NCBI RefSeq assembly: GCF_964355755.1
Contig: NC_092676.1
Span: forward strand, 20,442,288 to 20,506,287
Length of the DNA stretch: 64,000 nt
Direction of reading: 5' to 3'
DNA from: Antedon mediterranea
Taxonomy: Eukaryota; Echinodermata; Crinoidea; Comatulida; Antedonidae
Shown: positions 12,712 through 24,140 of the stretch, one piece after another
Position numbering within the stretch: the first letter of the stretch is position 1
Layout: each line of letters starts with the position of its first letter
Translations under genes and position numbers: made by a program
The notes under the pieces: generated by a model
The model's database searches: none
Told to the model about the DNA's origin: nothing
What the model saw: the letters and a program-made list of their open reading frames with translations, nothing else

Positions 12712-13303
12712 TAAAGTTGGTTTAATAACTTCTTTTGAGGGGACACCCTAAAAAACCCATCCCCTTAATAAAGATGTACAGTATTGTCCCCCCAAAAACA
12801 TAAAAATGAAGATTAATTAAATCAGACTTTGAATAGGTTATTTTGTAGTTTTAATAAATTTAATCACTTCCATAGAAAAAAAAACAGAAAAAATATTTTT
12901 TTTCACTTATAAAATGACAAAATAAATGGTTATTTAAATCCAACCAAAAATCTATTGGCTGACAGCCAATTCTACTATTTTTGGCTTTAAATTACAGTTT
13001 TTCTGGTACCGTAAATAGATTTTTTTTAGATCTAATTTTTGTTCAAAGTGGATAATGTGACATTAAAAAGGCATATTCAACAGAAAAATGTTTAATAATT
13101 ATTTATTTAGGGGACAATACTTCTTTAATAAAGTATCTTTGGGCTAGTTAATATTTTCCCTCATTCATGTCATTGAAAAGTATACCCTTAATAAAAGTGT
13201 CCTCTTAGTAGGGGTTAGACATAGTGTTAATACATATATAGTTTTCCTTATGTCATGGAAAAGTGTCCCCTTAATAGGGGTGTCTCAAAGGAGGGATTTT
13301 ACT
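12712..13303. repeat. Possible pogo/Tigger-like non-autonomous element
   Basis: The left part reads CAGTAAAG and then TTTTGAGGGGACACCC; the right part reads ACTTTTAT-style blocks, GTGTCTCAAAGGAGGG and TTTTACT. The repeated blocks around 13160-13290 (tccccttaataggggtg and variants) resemble the terminal regions of pogo-type elements, which begin CAGTAAAACCTCC. The interior holds a family B MITE. Assignment is tentative. Confidence 0.4.
12767..13130. repeat. MITE family B, copy 1
   Basis: About 360 bp with ends AATAAAGATGTACAGTATTG then TCCCCCC, and the complement at the right (GGGGACAATACTTCTTTAAT). The body (aatcagactttgaataggtt, atcacttccatag, ataaaatgacaaaataa) recurs at 28078-28413 and, inverted, at 32811-33108. 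Confidence 0.8.
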
Positions 13304-13328
13304 ATCTGAAATTTTAGTATGGATCCTA

Positions 13329-13653
13329 AGGCCTGTTTCCACTAAATTAATTGAGTCGCCCAAATTGAAAGTGTCTACCGTACATCATGCATAATCATAT
13401 TTCTTATCAAAATCAGTGAAATTAACAGTTAGCACTTAGAAGTTTCTATTTTTGTGATCCAAAAAATTGCAAAATTTATTATAATACAGTGAGTAGCTCA
13501 GGAAATGAGTTTCCATGCGTTTATGTGCATTCATGTATATCGTCAACTCTGTAGACACATAAACGAAATTAAAACTACAGATCTTGTAGTATAAAATGGT
13601 AGTATAAAATGTTGGATTTTTTCCGCCGAATAATTTGCCTAGTGGAAACTGGC
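13329..13653. repeat. MITE family E
   Basis: Ends AGGCCTGTTTCCACTAAAT and the complement of TTTGCCTAGTGGAAACTGGC define a non-coding element of about 325 bp. No second copy was found, so the boundaries come only from the inverted ends. Confidence 0.6.
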
Positions 13654-13665
13654 TTCATTGACTGT

Positions 13666-14462
13666 GTTATGCGCGATTTGAACGATTTGCGCAATTTGAA
13701 ATTGCGCAAAAAAATCCTTGCGCAATTTGAAATTGCGCAAAGAATTCTTGCGCAATTTTAAATGGCGCAAGGATTTTTTTGCGCAATTTCAAATTGCGCA
13801 ATCAACTTGCGCAATTTCAAATTGCGCAAGAAAATCTTTGCGCAATTTTAAATTGCGCTGCACAATTTGTAAATTGCGCAAGATAGTTCTTGCGCAATAT
13901 GACACCTTTGCGCAATTTGAAAACGAACTGTAAATTTTCCCATACATGGCTAGGCTAGGCCTAGGCAGAGGAGTTTAAAATTTAGTATTTTATTATATAA
14001 ATAAGACCATTTCAATGAAGATAATGTTTAATACTCACTTTTTAAGTTTTTAATATTAGTTTAAGCTGGGCCATGTAACCTAGTCAGTATCAGTAGTCCA
14101 GACCCTAGCTAGGCTAGAGTAGTATAGCCGGCCGCCCGCGCCGCGCCCGCCTGGTGGAACACCACCGCTTCGTTTTCCTTCGTCGGTTCTTCGACGGTAT
14201 GCTAACTTATAACAATATTTGCACTACTAAAATAAGGAAATGCGATATTTATCTTTAATTTTGAATCATTCTTAGAAATTACTATAAAAATATGGGTGTG
14301 CATGATTTCACAATCTGTCGAAAAACCTTGCGCAATTTGCAGATTACTTGCGCAATTTAATACGTTGCTTGCGCAATTTGAAACACATGTTTCAATTCAA
14401 ATTGCGCAAGGATTTTTTTTGCGCAATTTCAAATTGCGCAAATCGTTCAAATCGCGCATAAC
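13666..14462. repeat. Foldback element built of GCGCAATT palindromes
   Basis: The left end GTTATGCGCGATTTGAACG is exactly complemented at the right end (14444-14462). The left arm to about 13925 is a run of GCGCAATTTGAAATTGCGC palindromes joined by aaaaatcctt-type spacers; the right arm (14325-14462) holds the same unit. Between the arms lies unrelated sequence including a GC-rich stretch at 14125-14200. The ORFs at 13718-13933 and 14296-14541 are translations of the repeat. Confidence 0.85.
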
Positions 14463-15861
14463 AACTGCACTATATTTCTGCTGTATTCTGCTTATGAATT
14501 CATTTCAATACAGTGATTTGGTCCAATTGTGTCAAAGTTAATTTGTGGTTTCTAAATTAAATTCCATGTAACATGTATGCTGATTAATCAGGATGTATCA
14601 ACCATTTTCAGAATATGAATGCTGAAATATATGTGATAATACATATTTCTATTTATAACTAATTAATGTACTTTTTTTAACTACATAATGCTAAGTTTAT
14701 CATTTAAGGATTTTTATTTAAACAAATTGATATTTCCTAGCATAAGAAAAATGGTTTTATTATAAGAGAACTCCCCAAATACTGTACAACAAAACCTATT
14801 CCTGTTTTTTTACTATATTTCTGTTGAGGAAAACAATTTTTGTATGTACAGTACGGTACACCTTTTTTTATGTAACAAATATTGGTTTGATTCGATTTGA
14901 CTTGTCCCGCAAAATGTACAGGGAGCAACATAGTCTATTTCGTGCCTGCTTACCTGGATAAACCTACAATATAGCCTCTCTCTCCGAAGAGAGGATACAA
15001 TTTACGAAAAAGAAAAATCCGTATATATAACATAGCACCCCTATCGGATAATGCACGCATCCGTAACCACGCCCTCAAGAGGGAGCCATCCAACGTAGTA
15101 GCGTCATCATTTCTTTTCGTACTGCCGTTGTGTTCGTACGTGATACAAAGAACGATAGATAGATAGATAGATGTTGGTTTGTGAATTTTAATATACTGTA
15201 CAATATAGTACATGGCCAACGCCTATTCATGGACATCATTACTGAATGTCCCAAAGGTGTCACCTTAAAAGGGATTATAAATATGATATAAATTATATAT
15301 TTTTTGGATACAGTAGTTAATAATATTGTATTATTATTAATACAGTAGGTTACAAGTATAGGATATGAATATTTTATATCAATATTGATTGTCTATTGTT
15401 AGATAGACAACAGTCCAATTTATGATGCTTATGTCATTCGTAACTCCTTATTTTCTATTGATTTGACATCGTTCGCTATTTGATTGGTGACGCAAACTGT
15501 ATACAGTATTCTACAATACACATAATAATTGATTGCACTTGTAGTCGGACATGGACATTTCTTCTTTGATATTTTTATACCATTATCTCTTGTTGAATCA
15601 ATTCTTCAAAGCAGCAAAGAAGCCCTAAGCCATCTATTTAAAAAAAATGAATTTCTTCTGCCGCAACGAAAGGTCATTGAAATATTACAAGAAGAAATTA
15701 ACTCTGGTAGCAACATATTTTCCATTTTGCAGTTAATATCTGTGGCACACAAAATAACAGTTTTACTATCTGCAGCTCTTTATAGTTTATAATGCAATAT
15801 ACTGTGTTAGTAAACAGTACAGTACATGTATTTACAGTATGTTAAGCAATGGAGTGCCATC
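14463..15861. other. Intergenic DNA; one protein-like ORF at 15529-15792
   Basis: The open frame at 15529-15792 on the plus strand reads LVESILQSSKEALSHLFKKN, then EFLLPQRKVIEILQEEINSG. It has amphipathic, charged composition unlike the surrounding noise, but no ATG start. It could be an orphan exon: a possible acceptor is cacttgtag at about 15545, and a weak donor follows AACTCTG at about 15708. It could also be a gene relic. I do not recognise the family. A (GATA)n run lies at 15156-15173. Confidence 0.3.
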
Positions 15862-16046
15862 TTAAGCTATGTCTATACTATCAAACATATTCCCAAACAT
15901 GGTAGTCATATACAGTACCCAAATAAGGAAGTGATATACCCATATATGGTAGGCCTAGTGATTTGACACCATGTCCATACATATATATGTACAGTATATG
16001 GGCACATATTTGTCACATTAAGTTTTATAGTGTAGACAGAGCTTTA
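15862..16046. repeat. MITE family A, copy 4
   Basis: Ends CTTAAGCTATGTCTATACTA and the complement of tatagtgtagacagagcttta. The interior is rearranged but keeps the cccatatatg and gtgatttgacaccat-like blocks. Confidence 0.7.
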
Positions 16047-17559
16047 GATTTATAAAATAATGTTAATATACTCTCCCAATTCCAGATTCTCTGAAAACCG
16101 TACTATAAACTCTCCCAAGCCAGACTTTTGCAAAAGGTCCCAAATTCTTCTTTACCAATAAAAACACATTCTGAATACCAGACTTTCTGGAAAACCAGAG
16201 TTGAATGTATACTAAATTAGAGAGGGTTTTTATATACCTGTAGTGGGATATTGATTGTTCAACCTACTACAGTATGTCTAGAGCCTTAGTTTCCAAATAC
16301 AACAAAATTGATTTTTAAGTTGCGCTATAAACAGTTTTTAAAGTTTAATGTCAGCAGTGAAATAAAAGTGATGTTGATTCATATAAAAAGTATCAGTTTC
16401 CTTCAGAACAAATTACAAAATATGATTTTTTGTTTTTGTTCCCAGATGACTAATTTTAAAACTGGATTTTCACACCAATATGTAAACTATCTTGTTAATG
16501 ATCTTGTACTTAATCTGCAATTAAGCTAGGCCAATTGCTGCGGCCATACTGCAATTAAACCAGCAAGCACTTTACTCATTTTGCCACTGAATATTATAAT
16601 GGTTTCACTGTTTTCTTTGCTTTATTGCAGCAAATCGACTTCATGTTATCAAGCTTTTATGTATCATTAACATTTTGTTGTCATAGTGCTGTTCCAATAT
16701 GTTTTCAATGCTAATTATTGCACAATCAATATGTATGCTAATTATTGTATACTGATACTGTATAAACATTCCTTGTAAACAGAGTGTACATTACATATAG
16801 ACGCATAAACTGTTTTGCTATGATCTTTCACCTAACAAAACTCTGGAGTTTATACTGTACACGCCAGGACATCAACACAAATATTTTGCATGTCCTTCCC
16901 CCCCCCGACGGTGTCTGTAACCTCCAGTGGCCGTATTCGCCATTCCCACTTACGCTAGGGAAACAGTTACCCTATATAATTTTAAATCTCCTATCTACTG
17001 TAAAGTGAGTACAATTTAAGGGAAATACTTAAATACTTATTAAAATAATTAATATTTATGGCAATACCTCACTTCAGTGTAAGATTTACTAGGAGTATTA
17101 GAATAGGGAAACAGTTTATGAATCTAGATACACACTATGTTTTGAAGGGTTATGTACATTACTGTACTGTAAGTAAGTTACGGACGTCATACTACAAGAA
17201 ATATTTACATAAAATCTAATCTAAGAGAAGATATAATGGAAATGAGCATTACTATATCTCCCAACATCTACATTTGTAAACTCAAAAACTACATTTTCCA
17301 GAATTGTATATATCTTGCTTTAGTCTTGCCATGGAGTAGTGTGTTGTAGCTGAGTTATAATAATAATAATAACAACTTTATTTTCATTTCATTTTCATTT
17401 CATTTATTTTTGTCTCATAAAAATGCAATATAAAAAAACATGGACATGAACAAGAAAACATCACGCAAAACCAGGCAGAGACAGGATTCCTAAAAAGCGA
17501 ACTTAATCACTATCTAGTAGGTCTCCTATTGCACTGATTGTATAAAAAACATTTAGAAT

Positions 17560-17659
17560 AAAATTTGTATTAAACATTTTAATGTTTAATACAAATTTTT
17601 ACAAATTTTTGATAGTATTATATGCAATTTTAAAAAATTGCATATAATACTATATCAAA
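17560..17659. repeat. Two adjacent near-perfect palindromes
   Basis: The first (17560-17599) has 19-nt arms, AAAATTTGTATTAAACATT and its complement. The second (17608-17659) has arms of about 22 nt around TTGATAGTATTATATGCAAT with an A/T-only loop. Both could extrude as cruciforms or form RNA hairpins. Confidence 0.8.
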
Positions 17660-18826
17660 ATAAATTAAAATATATATTTAAAAACGGATGCAACATTTGA
17701 ATCACCAATTTGGTATTTTTCACAAGAATTTAAATTTTGGCCACTCCAAGATCAGCCAAAAGCTCTCAAAGTATTTATATTTTTCAGCATCATACCCTGG
17801 ACCGGCCCAAATCATAATTGTAATAGGGTATTATAGATTACTGTAAAATATAACCTACAGTACAACTTGCACATATGAGTACAATAGTACAGTATTATAA
17901 AAAAGGGGGTATACTGTAAAGCATTGAAATGACACAATGTACAGTCCAGTATATTGCCTGTTGTACATTATTTGTTTAACCTTTGTTGTTGTTTAAACAA
18001 TATAATAATTTGTATGTTATATCACTGACTATCATATTTCGATTTTAATATCATTCATGTTCTTCCTGATTGTCAGTTCTTTCTGTTTTGAAGTATATTT
18101 ATCAATTTTATATTATCATTATATTTACAAAAGGTCAAGTGTTCCAAAAAATTAAATATCTACCAATAAATTAAACTTAAAAATGCTACATACTGTAGAT
18201 GTGAAGTATAATTGTAAATCGTAAGTGCTCATCGCAAATACGATGCTTGATTTGCGCTGGAGGATTTAAACGTACGTGAATCGTTATCGTTGTACGAACG
18301 TGTGTCAATCAATCAGGACGTCGACGTAGTAATGGAAAATAAGGTTTAACTGTACATTTGTGGTTTTCTATGATATTAGTGCAGATGGTAATGGTTAGGA
18401 ACGTTGAACTATAATCACGGTAAAGCCTGCCATTTTAGAAGTACTATTGAGATTAGATGCTTAGTTAGAGGGTACTTATAGTAATGTGATCAGCATATGA
18501 GTATGCCATTTTATCCCTACTACGTTTTATTGTGTCACGTCAAAGCATACTTTTTGTACGTTTTTAAGTGTGAATGACTCCAGCCTTATTTGGTTTTTTT
18601 TTAGAATATTTCGAGAATGAATAATTGTGTTTATATCAGTGTATTTAAATGTTGTTGAAGAGTAAATACTGGTTCAAAATGGCTAATAATTAATTTGTCA
18701 TTTTTGTCATAATTTGTTGACATCATTTTCATTGTTGGTTTCTATTCTGATCCCAACAAAGTGTCACTATCCAATCAAATTTTAACAATACCATAAAAGC
18801 CCATGGGTCAGGTCTAATGGAAAGGA

Positions 18827-18865
18827 CAGGGAGGTGAAAAATAATTATCATTTTTCACCTCCCTG
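18827..18865. repeat. Short palindrome with CAGGGAG ends, copy 3
   Basis: CAGGGAGGTGAAAAAT, a short AT loop, then ATTTTTCACCTCCCTG: 16-nt arms. It shares only the outer CAGGGAG with the copies at 8720 and 11814. Confidence 0.65.
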
Positions 18866-18939
18866 GTTACGACATCTGTATATTAAGTACATATCATTAC
18901 AGTATATTATGATTTGATGAATAAACATATTTGTATATG

Positions 18940-19000
18940 TAGAAGGTTCCGAGTTTGAACCTTGGTGTGGGAAACTTTTTCTCATTCTCACAGATTTTCT
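18940..19000 (+). repeat. tRNA-derived SINE fragment
   Basis: Contains GGTTCCGAGTTTGAACC, which resembles a tRNA T-arm and B box, followed by a ctttttctcattctcac segment close to that after the tRNA-like segment at 28015-28075. Confidence 0.4.
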
Positions 19001-19564
19001 TTATCGTTTTGTAAATTAATTAATATTCCGTATACCTGTTAATTTATATAATGATAATATACAGTAGAAACAAATTAACTCATTGTTAACAACAATAAAT
19101 AATTTCTTGGTGTTTGAAATCTTCGCATACATAGATTGTACAGTTACCGAGTACAAGGCGTGACTTCAATCTTGCATAGTGATATTAATGATGTAGCCAT
19201 ATGCCGTTGTCTCTCTTCGTTGTCTCTCTTCATGGTCGACTCTCTATTCATATTTAATAATCTCTTTGGTATTTACCAACACAAGTACTGTAGTAAATCA
19301 CAGCATCAGTACCAACCCTCATTTTTGTATGATTTATTTGATAACCATATTTATTTAATATTGATAGCTGATTAAATTTAAATATTGCTTAACATGTGGT
19401 ACAGTAGACATTGACGTAGATATACTTTGTTATTAAAAAATATATGACATTCTCAAAAAAATGTTCTTCATTGGCATAATACAAATTTCTGTAACTTACA
19501 GTATGCCTATAAGAAAAACATTTAAAATACATGCACTTTACATACTAAGTGTTTGTTTATGAAC

Positions 19565-20745
19565 CAACTACCGTATTTATTCAAATTGCTCAGGAGGGTT
19601 TTTAGTATGGATTTCATTTGAGGGAGGCGTTTATTCGGGGGATTTTTGGATTTAAAACTAATATGGTAAAATGTATAATCAAATAAATCCTCCTAGATAT
19701 GAAGAAATACAACACAATATACAACACATATAACATCAAGTAGTGATAACATACAGTAAAAATTGTATCAAAATGCTTGATAAATTGTAGATCATGTCAA
19801 TTACCGTACTGACGCGGGTATAAGCCCATACTCGGGTATAAGCCCACCCCCGACTTTTGACTAATTTTCATGAAAAATGAGGCACTCGGGTATAAGCCCA
19901 CCCATTAATTCGAAGATCTACAGTGTGTGTCGTAATACATTATTTTGTAATTGGCGACGTCCATACACCGAATACACCTACCTTTGATCATAACCAAGCT
20001 AGGCTAATATACGCTAGGCCATATGAGGCCTAGCGGTCTTGTTTTGTTTACACTCCATCGTGGTCGAAGATCGCTTCACACACGACGCTACAAGTCGCCA
20101 AAACGGAAAACCACTATTTGGTATCGGCTGCCATAAACAAGCTTATTAAATTTCTTTGGTACATTTCTATTTAACGAACATTGTATACTTGCTTTTCTGC
20201 TTGATAAATTCTTGTTAAATTGATGTTTAAAATAAGATATTCTACAATAAATTACACGAACTATAAGCTTAATTTTCCGACACTCTACACCTCGTGTATT
20301 AGAGACACAACGTCGTACACGTGAGGGCGCTCGCTCGCATGGTGGAATACACAGTGTACATGTGCTGTTTTTGACGATCTGCATTTTTGGATCCTCGGGG
20401 TATAAGCCCACCTCCCAAACTTAACATGATTTCATGTTCGAGGGGGGTGGGCTTATACCCACGTCAGTACGGTAATAAATTCTACTACAAGTAGACATAT
20501 GTATATTGTGTACATAATATGTAAATCAATTGTGTTGCATACTAGCACTGTGTAAATTATATATGAATAATACTGTCAAATTATAGAAACAGTGCTCATA
20601 TTCGGAACATGATCTCATAATCGCGTCGAGGATAGATCATCGACGAACGTTCGATTACAGGGTGAGTATCATACCATAGACCACAGGGCATATACGGTAT
20701 TATCTTATATATGCATATGGCGAGCATTTATTCGGGGAAATAAAT
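19565..20745. repeat. Repeat family K, interrupted by a nested MITE
   Basis: 19565-19800 and the sequence after 20476 are together similar to the reverse complement of 31105-31430. Shared blocks include accgtatttattc, ggaggcgtttattc, tcctcctagatatgaa, aaattgtagat and aattctactaca. The copy is split by the element at 19801-20475. The right end is approximate (acggtatta near 20694, ggcgagcatttattcgg near 20719). Confidence 0.65.
19801..20475. repeat. 675-bp element with perfect 14-bp inverted ends, nested in family K
   Basis: The ends are TTACCGTACTGACG and CGTCAGTACGGTAA, extended inward by gggtataagccca on both sides. That gtataagccca block also recurs internally at 19855 and 20398. The family K copy at 31 kb lacks this insert and reads straight across the junction. 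The interior is moderately GC-rich; the minus-strand ORF at 20088-20411 has no family resemblance. Confidence 0.8.
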
Positions 20746-21320
20746 AAATGCTTTGATATGATACCCAAATATTTCGCTAAGAATTTTGAATTTCAATCTA
20801 TATGCGTATACTTACAATATTTCAATAATGAAGTGAGGATGGATGGCAATTTGGGAAATCAAAACAGATTAACATTAATCTATATTTCATCCAATAATCC
20901 ACTGTTCTTATTTTAGGCTCCATTAAGCTTTTAAATCACAGTTTTAATAATTATATAGTTTAAATTCGGTTCATTTTGTGTTTTAATATCTGAACCAATG
21001 ACCCTGGGATTATGGATGAGCTTACAACCTCCAAACCACAATGCCATTTATAAAACAATAACGCAAATTATATTTTAAATATGCAAACTACATCTGCATT
21101 TTATTTGCTTGTGGCAGAAATAGGCCCTAGGAATTGTACAACTGTCTTGGAGGGGAGTCCGTAAACATTTTTAACTTTTCGCCTTGAAGGGGAAAGGCCT
21201 AATGTTGGTTTATCCAGGTAAGTTAGCACTCATACAGACTACCAATATCACTGTTTGTGTAGTATTAACTTCTTTAGCTAAAAAATATTTCTAGGGATTG
21301 TGATGGAATGATACTAACTG

Positions 21321-21666
21321 TTAGGGTCTGTTTCTGCTGCATAGAGCCAAATAAACTATTGACGGAAATCAATAGCATTACCCAAAATGCAATGGGCTCT
21401 GGTGGTTAATTCAAACATTACTATAGTGTAGTTGACTCAATGTTAGCAAATGCCAATATAGCCATTATTTTAAATTGCACAGCAATAATAGGTTAAATGA
21501 CGTTCTAATAACATTGAGTCGATTGGCTGTCTTTATCCGTTATTTTCAGGCTACCATTTAACCGGTTACTGAAAATCTGTCCAGTTTCTGCTGCCAAGAA
21601 ACTGGAGTTAATTTATTCAGATTGTTAATAACTGGTTATTTTTTAAGAAGCAGAAACAGGGCCTAA
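21321..21666. repeat. MITE family H
   Basis: Ends TTAGGGTCTGTTTCTGCTGC and the complement of AAGCAGAAACAGGGCCTAA. About 345 bp, non-coding. The internal block ccggttactgaa and its reverse near 21560-21640 add secondary structure. Confidence 0.7.
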
Positions 21667-23619
21667 AAAATTGACACAGTAGGCCTAAAGCTGATCATAT
21701 GAAACTTGCATAATTATTTGATTTGTTTTCACTTTTAGAATTGTGATAAATACGCCGCAATGCACAAGTAAAATAATTACTGTATAATTATTAAGATGAC
21801 TCTTATACAATCATATACTGTTACTAGCCAATAAGAACCTCATAATTAAATCTATAATAATAAGCACATGAATTATCAAAAAGATAAATTTATCTTTCAA
21901 CACCTTTAACAGGTGAATCCCACCTCTCTAGAGTGATAACTTATTAAACTTTTATACACATTGACTGAATTCAGAGTATTAAATATAGTTATCCATTAAT
22001 AATTGAAGCTTTTTAACAGTTAACATTTTAATTTTGAATGATAGAAAACAGATATTTTAATGACATAATTCAATTGCTTTTCAATGATGTAGAGTTTTCA
22101 TATTATTATAAATAATTTGTTAAATTCATAATGGATCCAAAAATGATGTCCAAATGCAGATGTTTTGAAGCCTTTGTTTCTATCCATGTATAACATTCAT
22201 TGTCTATAAGTTAACATTTTCAGTTTTAATGATAGAAAACAGATATGTTAATGACATGAATTGATTCAATTGCTTTTCAATGATGTAGAATTTTCCAAAA
22301 AATAATTTGTAATTGATCTCGAAAATATAATTAATTGGAAATCCTTGATTCAATTTTCATGTATAACAATGATTTTCTATAAATATTTTGTTCATGTAGC
22401 CTACAACAATGATTGTCTATGAGTAGTGTAGGCTTGCATTGTATGGGGTGGGGATACAAAGTTTCCGTAATTCTTCATCTGTATACACACCAAAATATAT
22501 TATAAAAGTTTAATTGAAAAAAAAACACAATTGTTTGCAATGTATATTTTGTGTTGCTTTGTCAAGTTTTATTATAGCACAATACAAAAGAAAGATATAT
22601 AGATATATGTTTAATAGTCGATAATAAAATATTGTGTTGTTGTACGTATAGCATTTTGTTGTACAAATCAGACTAGTTCCTCCATTAGCATTTATTAAAC
22701 CACAATCCGTACTTAATGGGTTTGAAGTGTAAAAAAGGTTTGAGAATGACACAGTATGGGTCAATGAATAAACAAAATAGGGGCTCTCAATACCGCCTAT
22801 AACCTACACAAATGACTAAAGCCTTTATATTGTTAGTAAGGTTGGGCAACTATTGTGTTTACGGTGACGTGTTCACTGTAAGGAATGTGTAAGGCTTTGA
22901 AATTTAAGGCGTTTTAGGAACCTGTTCTTAGTCAGACTTCACAGAGGACTTGTCATTGCTCTGGTGAGTACTGGTTTTTAGGAGTTACCAATTAGATATT
23001 ATTGGAATTTATATTAAGATTGTCAAAGTGTATGTTATTGGAAAGTGAAGATATTTCAGGAAATCGTGCAAGAACATTACTAGGTTAAACCATAGAGAAA
23101 TCTATATATTTCCTCCATGGTTAAACTTGAGATCTGCCTGAATATTGACAGTTAACTGGAGAGCAAAGTGGTTTGGAGAGTCTTAGTTCGTTTTGAGATA
23201 GTAGGCCTATGTTGATAAGAGTTGACTGTGGTTTATAACCATTTAAAGTGGTGTTAGTTGATTATATTAAGTTTTCTCCATACTTTCTGCCCAAAGGTAA
23301 GGTTAGAATAATTGGCTTACATCAAATTGAACCAAAGATAAAACTTTAGCCACTCTTGGCGCCTAGTAATGGTGATTGTGACAATAGTTGTAAGGGACTA
23401 GCCTACAGCAACTCTTGTACTCAAGGTAAAGTTGATCTATCCCCATTGTATAGTGTCCTGAGTTTCCTGTGGTTCAACCGATCATATTTGAAAAAAAATA
23501 AGAGAGTATTCTTAATGTTTGCAATAAGGTGAATGGAATTAATAAAAACTGCTGAGATATTATAGTAAATTGATGTATGATATCTCCTATACATTTTACA
23601 CTCAATTACTTTGTTATAT
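21667..23619. other. Intergenic DNA with a local duplication and a candidate 5' exon
   Basis: An imperfect direct duplication of about 90 bp lies at 22018-22105 and 22207-22298 (aatgatagaaaacagata, caattgcttttcaatgatgt). A stretch ending CATTGCTCTG followed by gtgagta at 22964 could be a non-coding first exon for the downstream tetraspanin. That is weak evidence from one donor site. Otherwise no feature is visible. Confidence 0.3.
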
Positions 23620-24140
23620 TTTTAGTCGCGTGGAAGCGACTCTATAGTTCACTATGTCGGTCGGTTGGTCGGTCTGTCTGTCGGTCCGGTATCACTATGC
23701 GTTTTATCGCTTTCTGACCTTATCTTGATATCAGTTTCATCTAGCTAGGTCAATTTTTCACAGTATATTCCTTATGGCCAGGAATCAATGTGGTTATGTT
23801 TTCACGGTGCGCAATAAAGAATTACGCGGTCTAAGCGTTTACAAAATTGCCATGAGTGCGCATATTTTTGCGTTAAATGTTATTGCGCACTCTTTTTGCC
23901 CGATTTCTGTTTTCTTGACTTACTTTTCAACTCGAAATTACGTTATACGAGCACGTCAAAAGTGACAGGCTACGCACGTGTAAATTAAAAAAAATATAAA
24001 TGTTTTTAAACATTTCAACATTTTTAAACATGTTCAGTAATTTCGGTCAGTATAGTTCACTATGTCGGTCGGTCTGTCGGTCTGTCGGTCCGGTATCACT
24101 ATGCATTGTAGCACGCGACTTAATGGCTGTTGGCCTTGTT
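23620..24140. repeat. Repeat with two TCGGTCGGTCTGTC arrays
   Basis: A unit of tatagttcactatgtcggtc, short TCGG/TCTG runs and ggtccggtatcactatgc occurs at 23642-23700 and again at 24051-24110 in direct orientation. Outside them are agtcgcgtggaagcgact on the left and gcacgcgactta on the right, which suggests partly inverted outer ends. The ORFs at 23774 and 24000 are inside it and are not genes. Confidence 0.55.

Larger units (their letters stand above)
16047..19564. other. Intergenic AT-rich DNA with palindromes and degraded repeats
   Basis: No exon is recognised. At 16066-16205, blocks such as ctctcccaa, ccagact and gaaaaccg recur as at 26600-26690 and look like an old DNA-transposon end. 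Two adjacent large hairpins lie at 17560-17659, and simple TAA and TTTCA runs at 17360-17410. A CpG-containing stretch at 18235-18350 (gtacgtgaatcgttatcg, acgtcgacgtag) followed by a possible donor could be a promoter. A CAGGGAG-type hairpin is at 18827-18865 and a tRNA-like SINE fragment at 18940-19000. Confidence 0.5.

Noticed and set aside
13718-14541. ORFs with LRNFKLRK-type repeats
   Set aside because: They are translations of GCGCAATT palindromes in the foldback element, not repetitive proteins.
19136-19375. 79-codon ORF as a gene
   Set aside because: Composition is that of AT-rich non-coding DNA, with no conserved-looking motif and no splice context.
20088-20411. 107-codon minus-strand ORF
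   Set aside because: It spans the inside and the terminal repeat of the 675-bp MITE and resembles no protein family.
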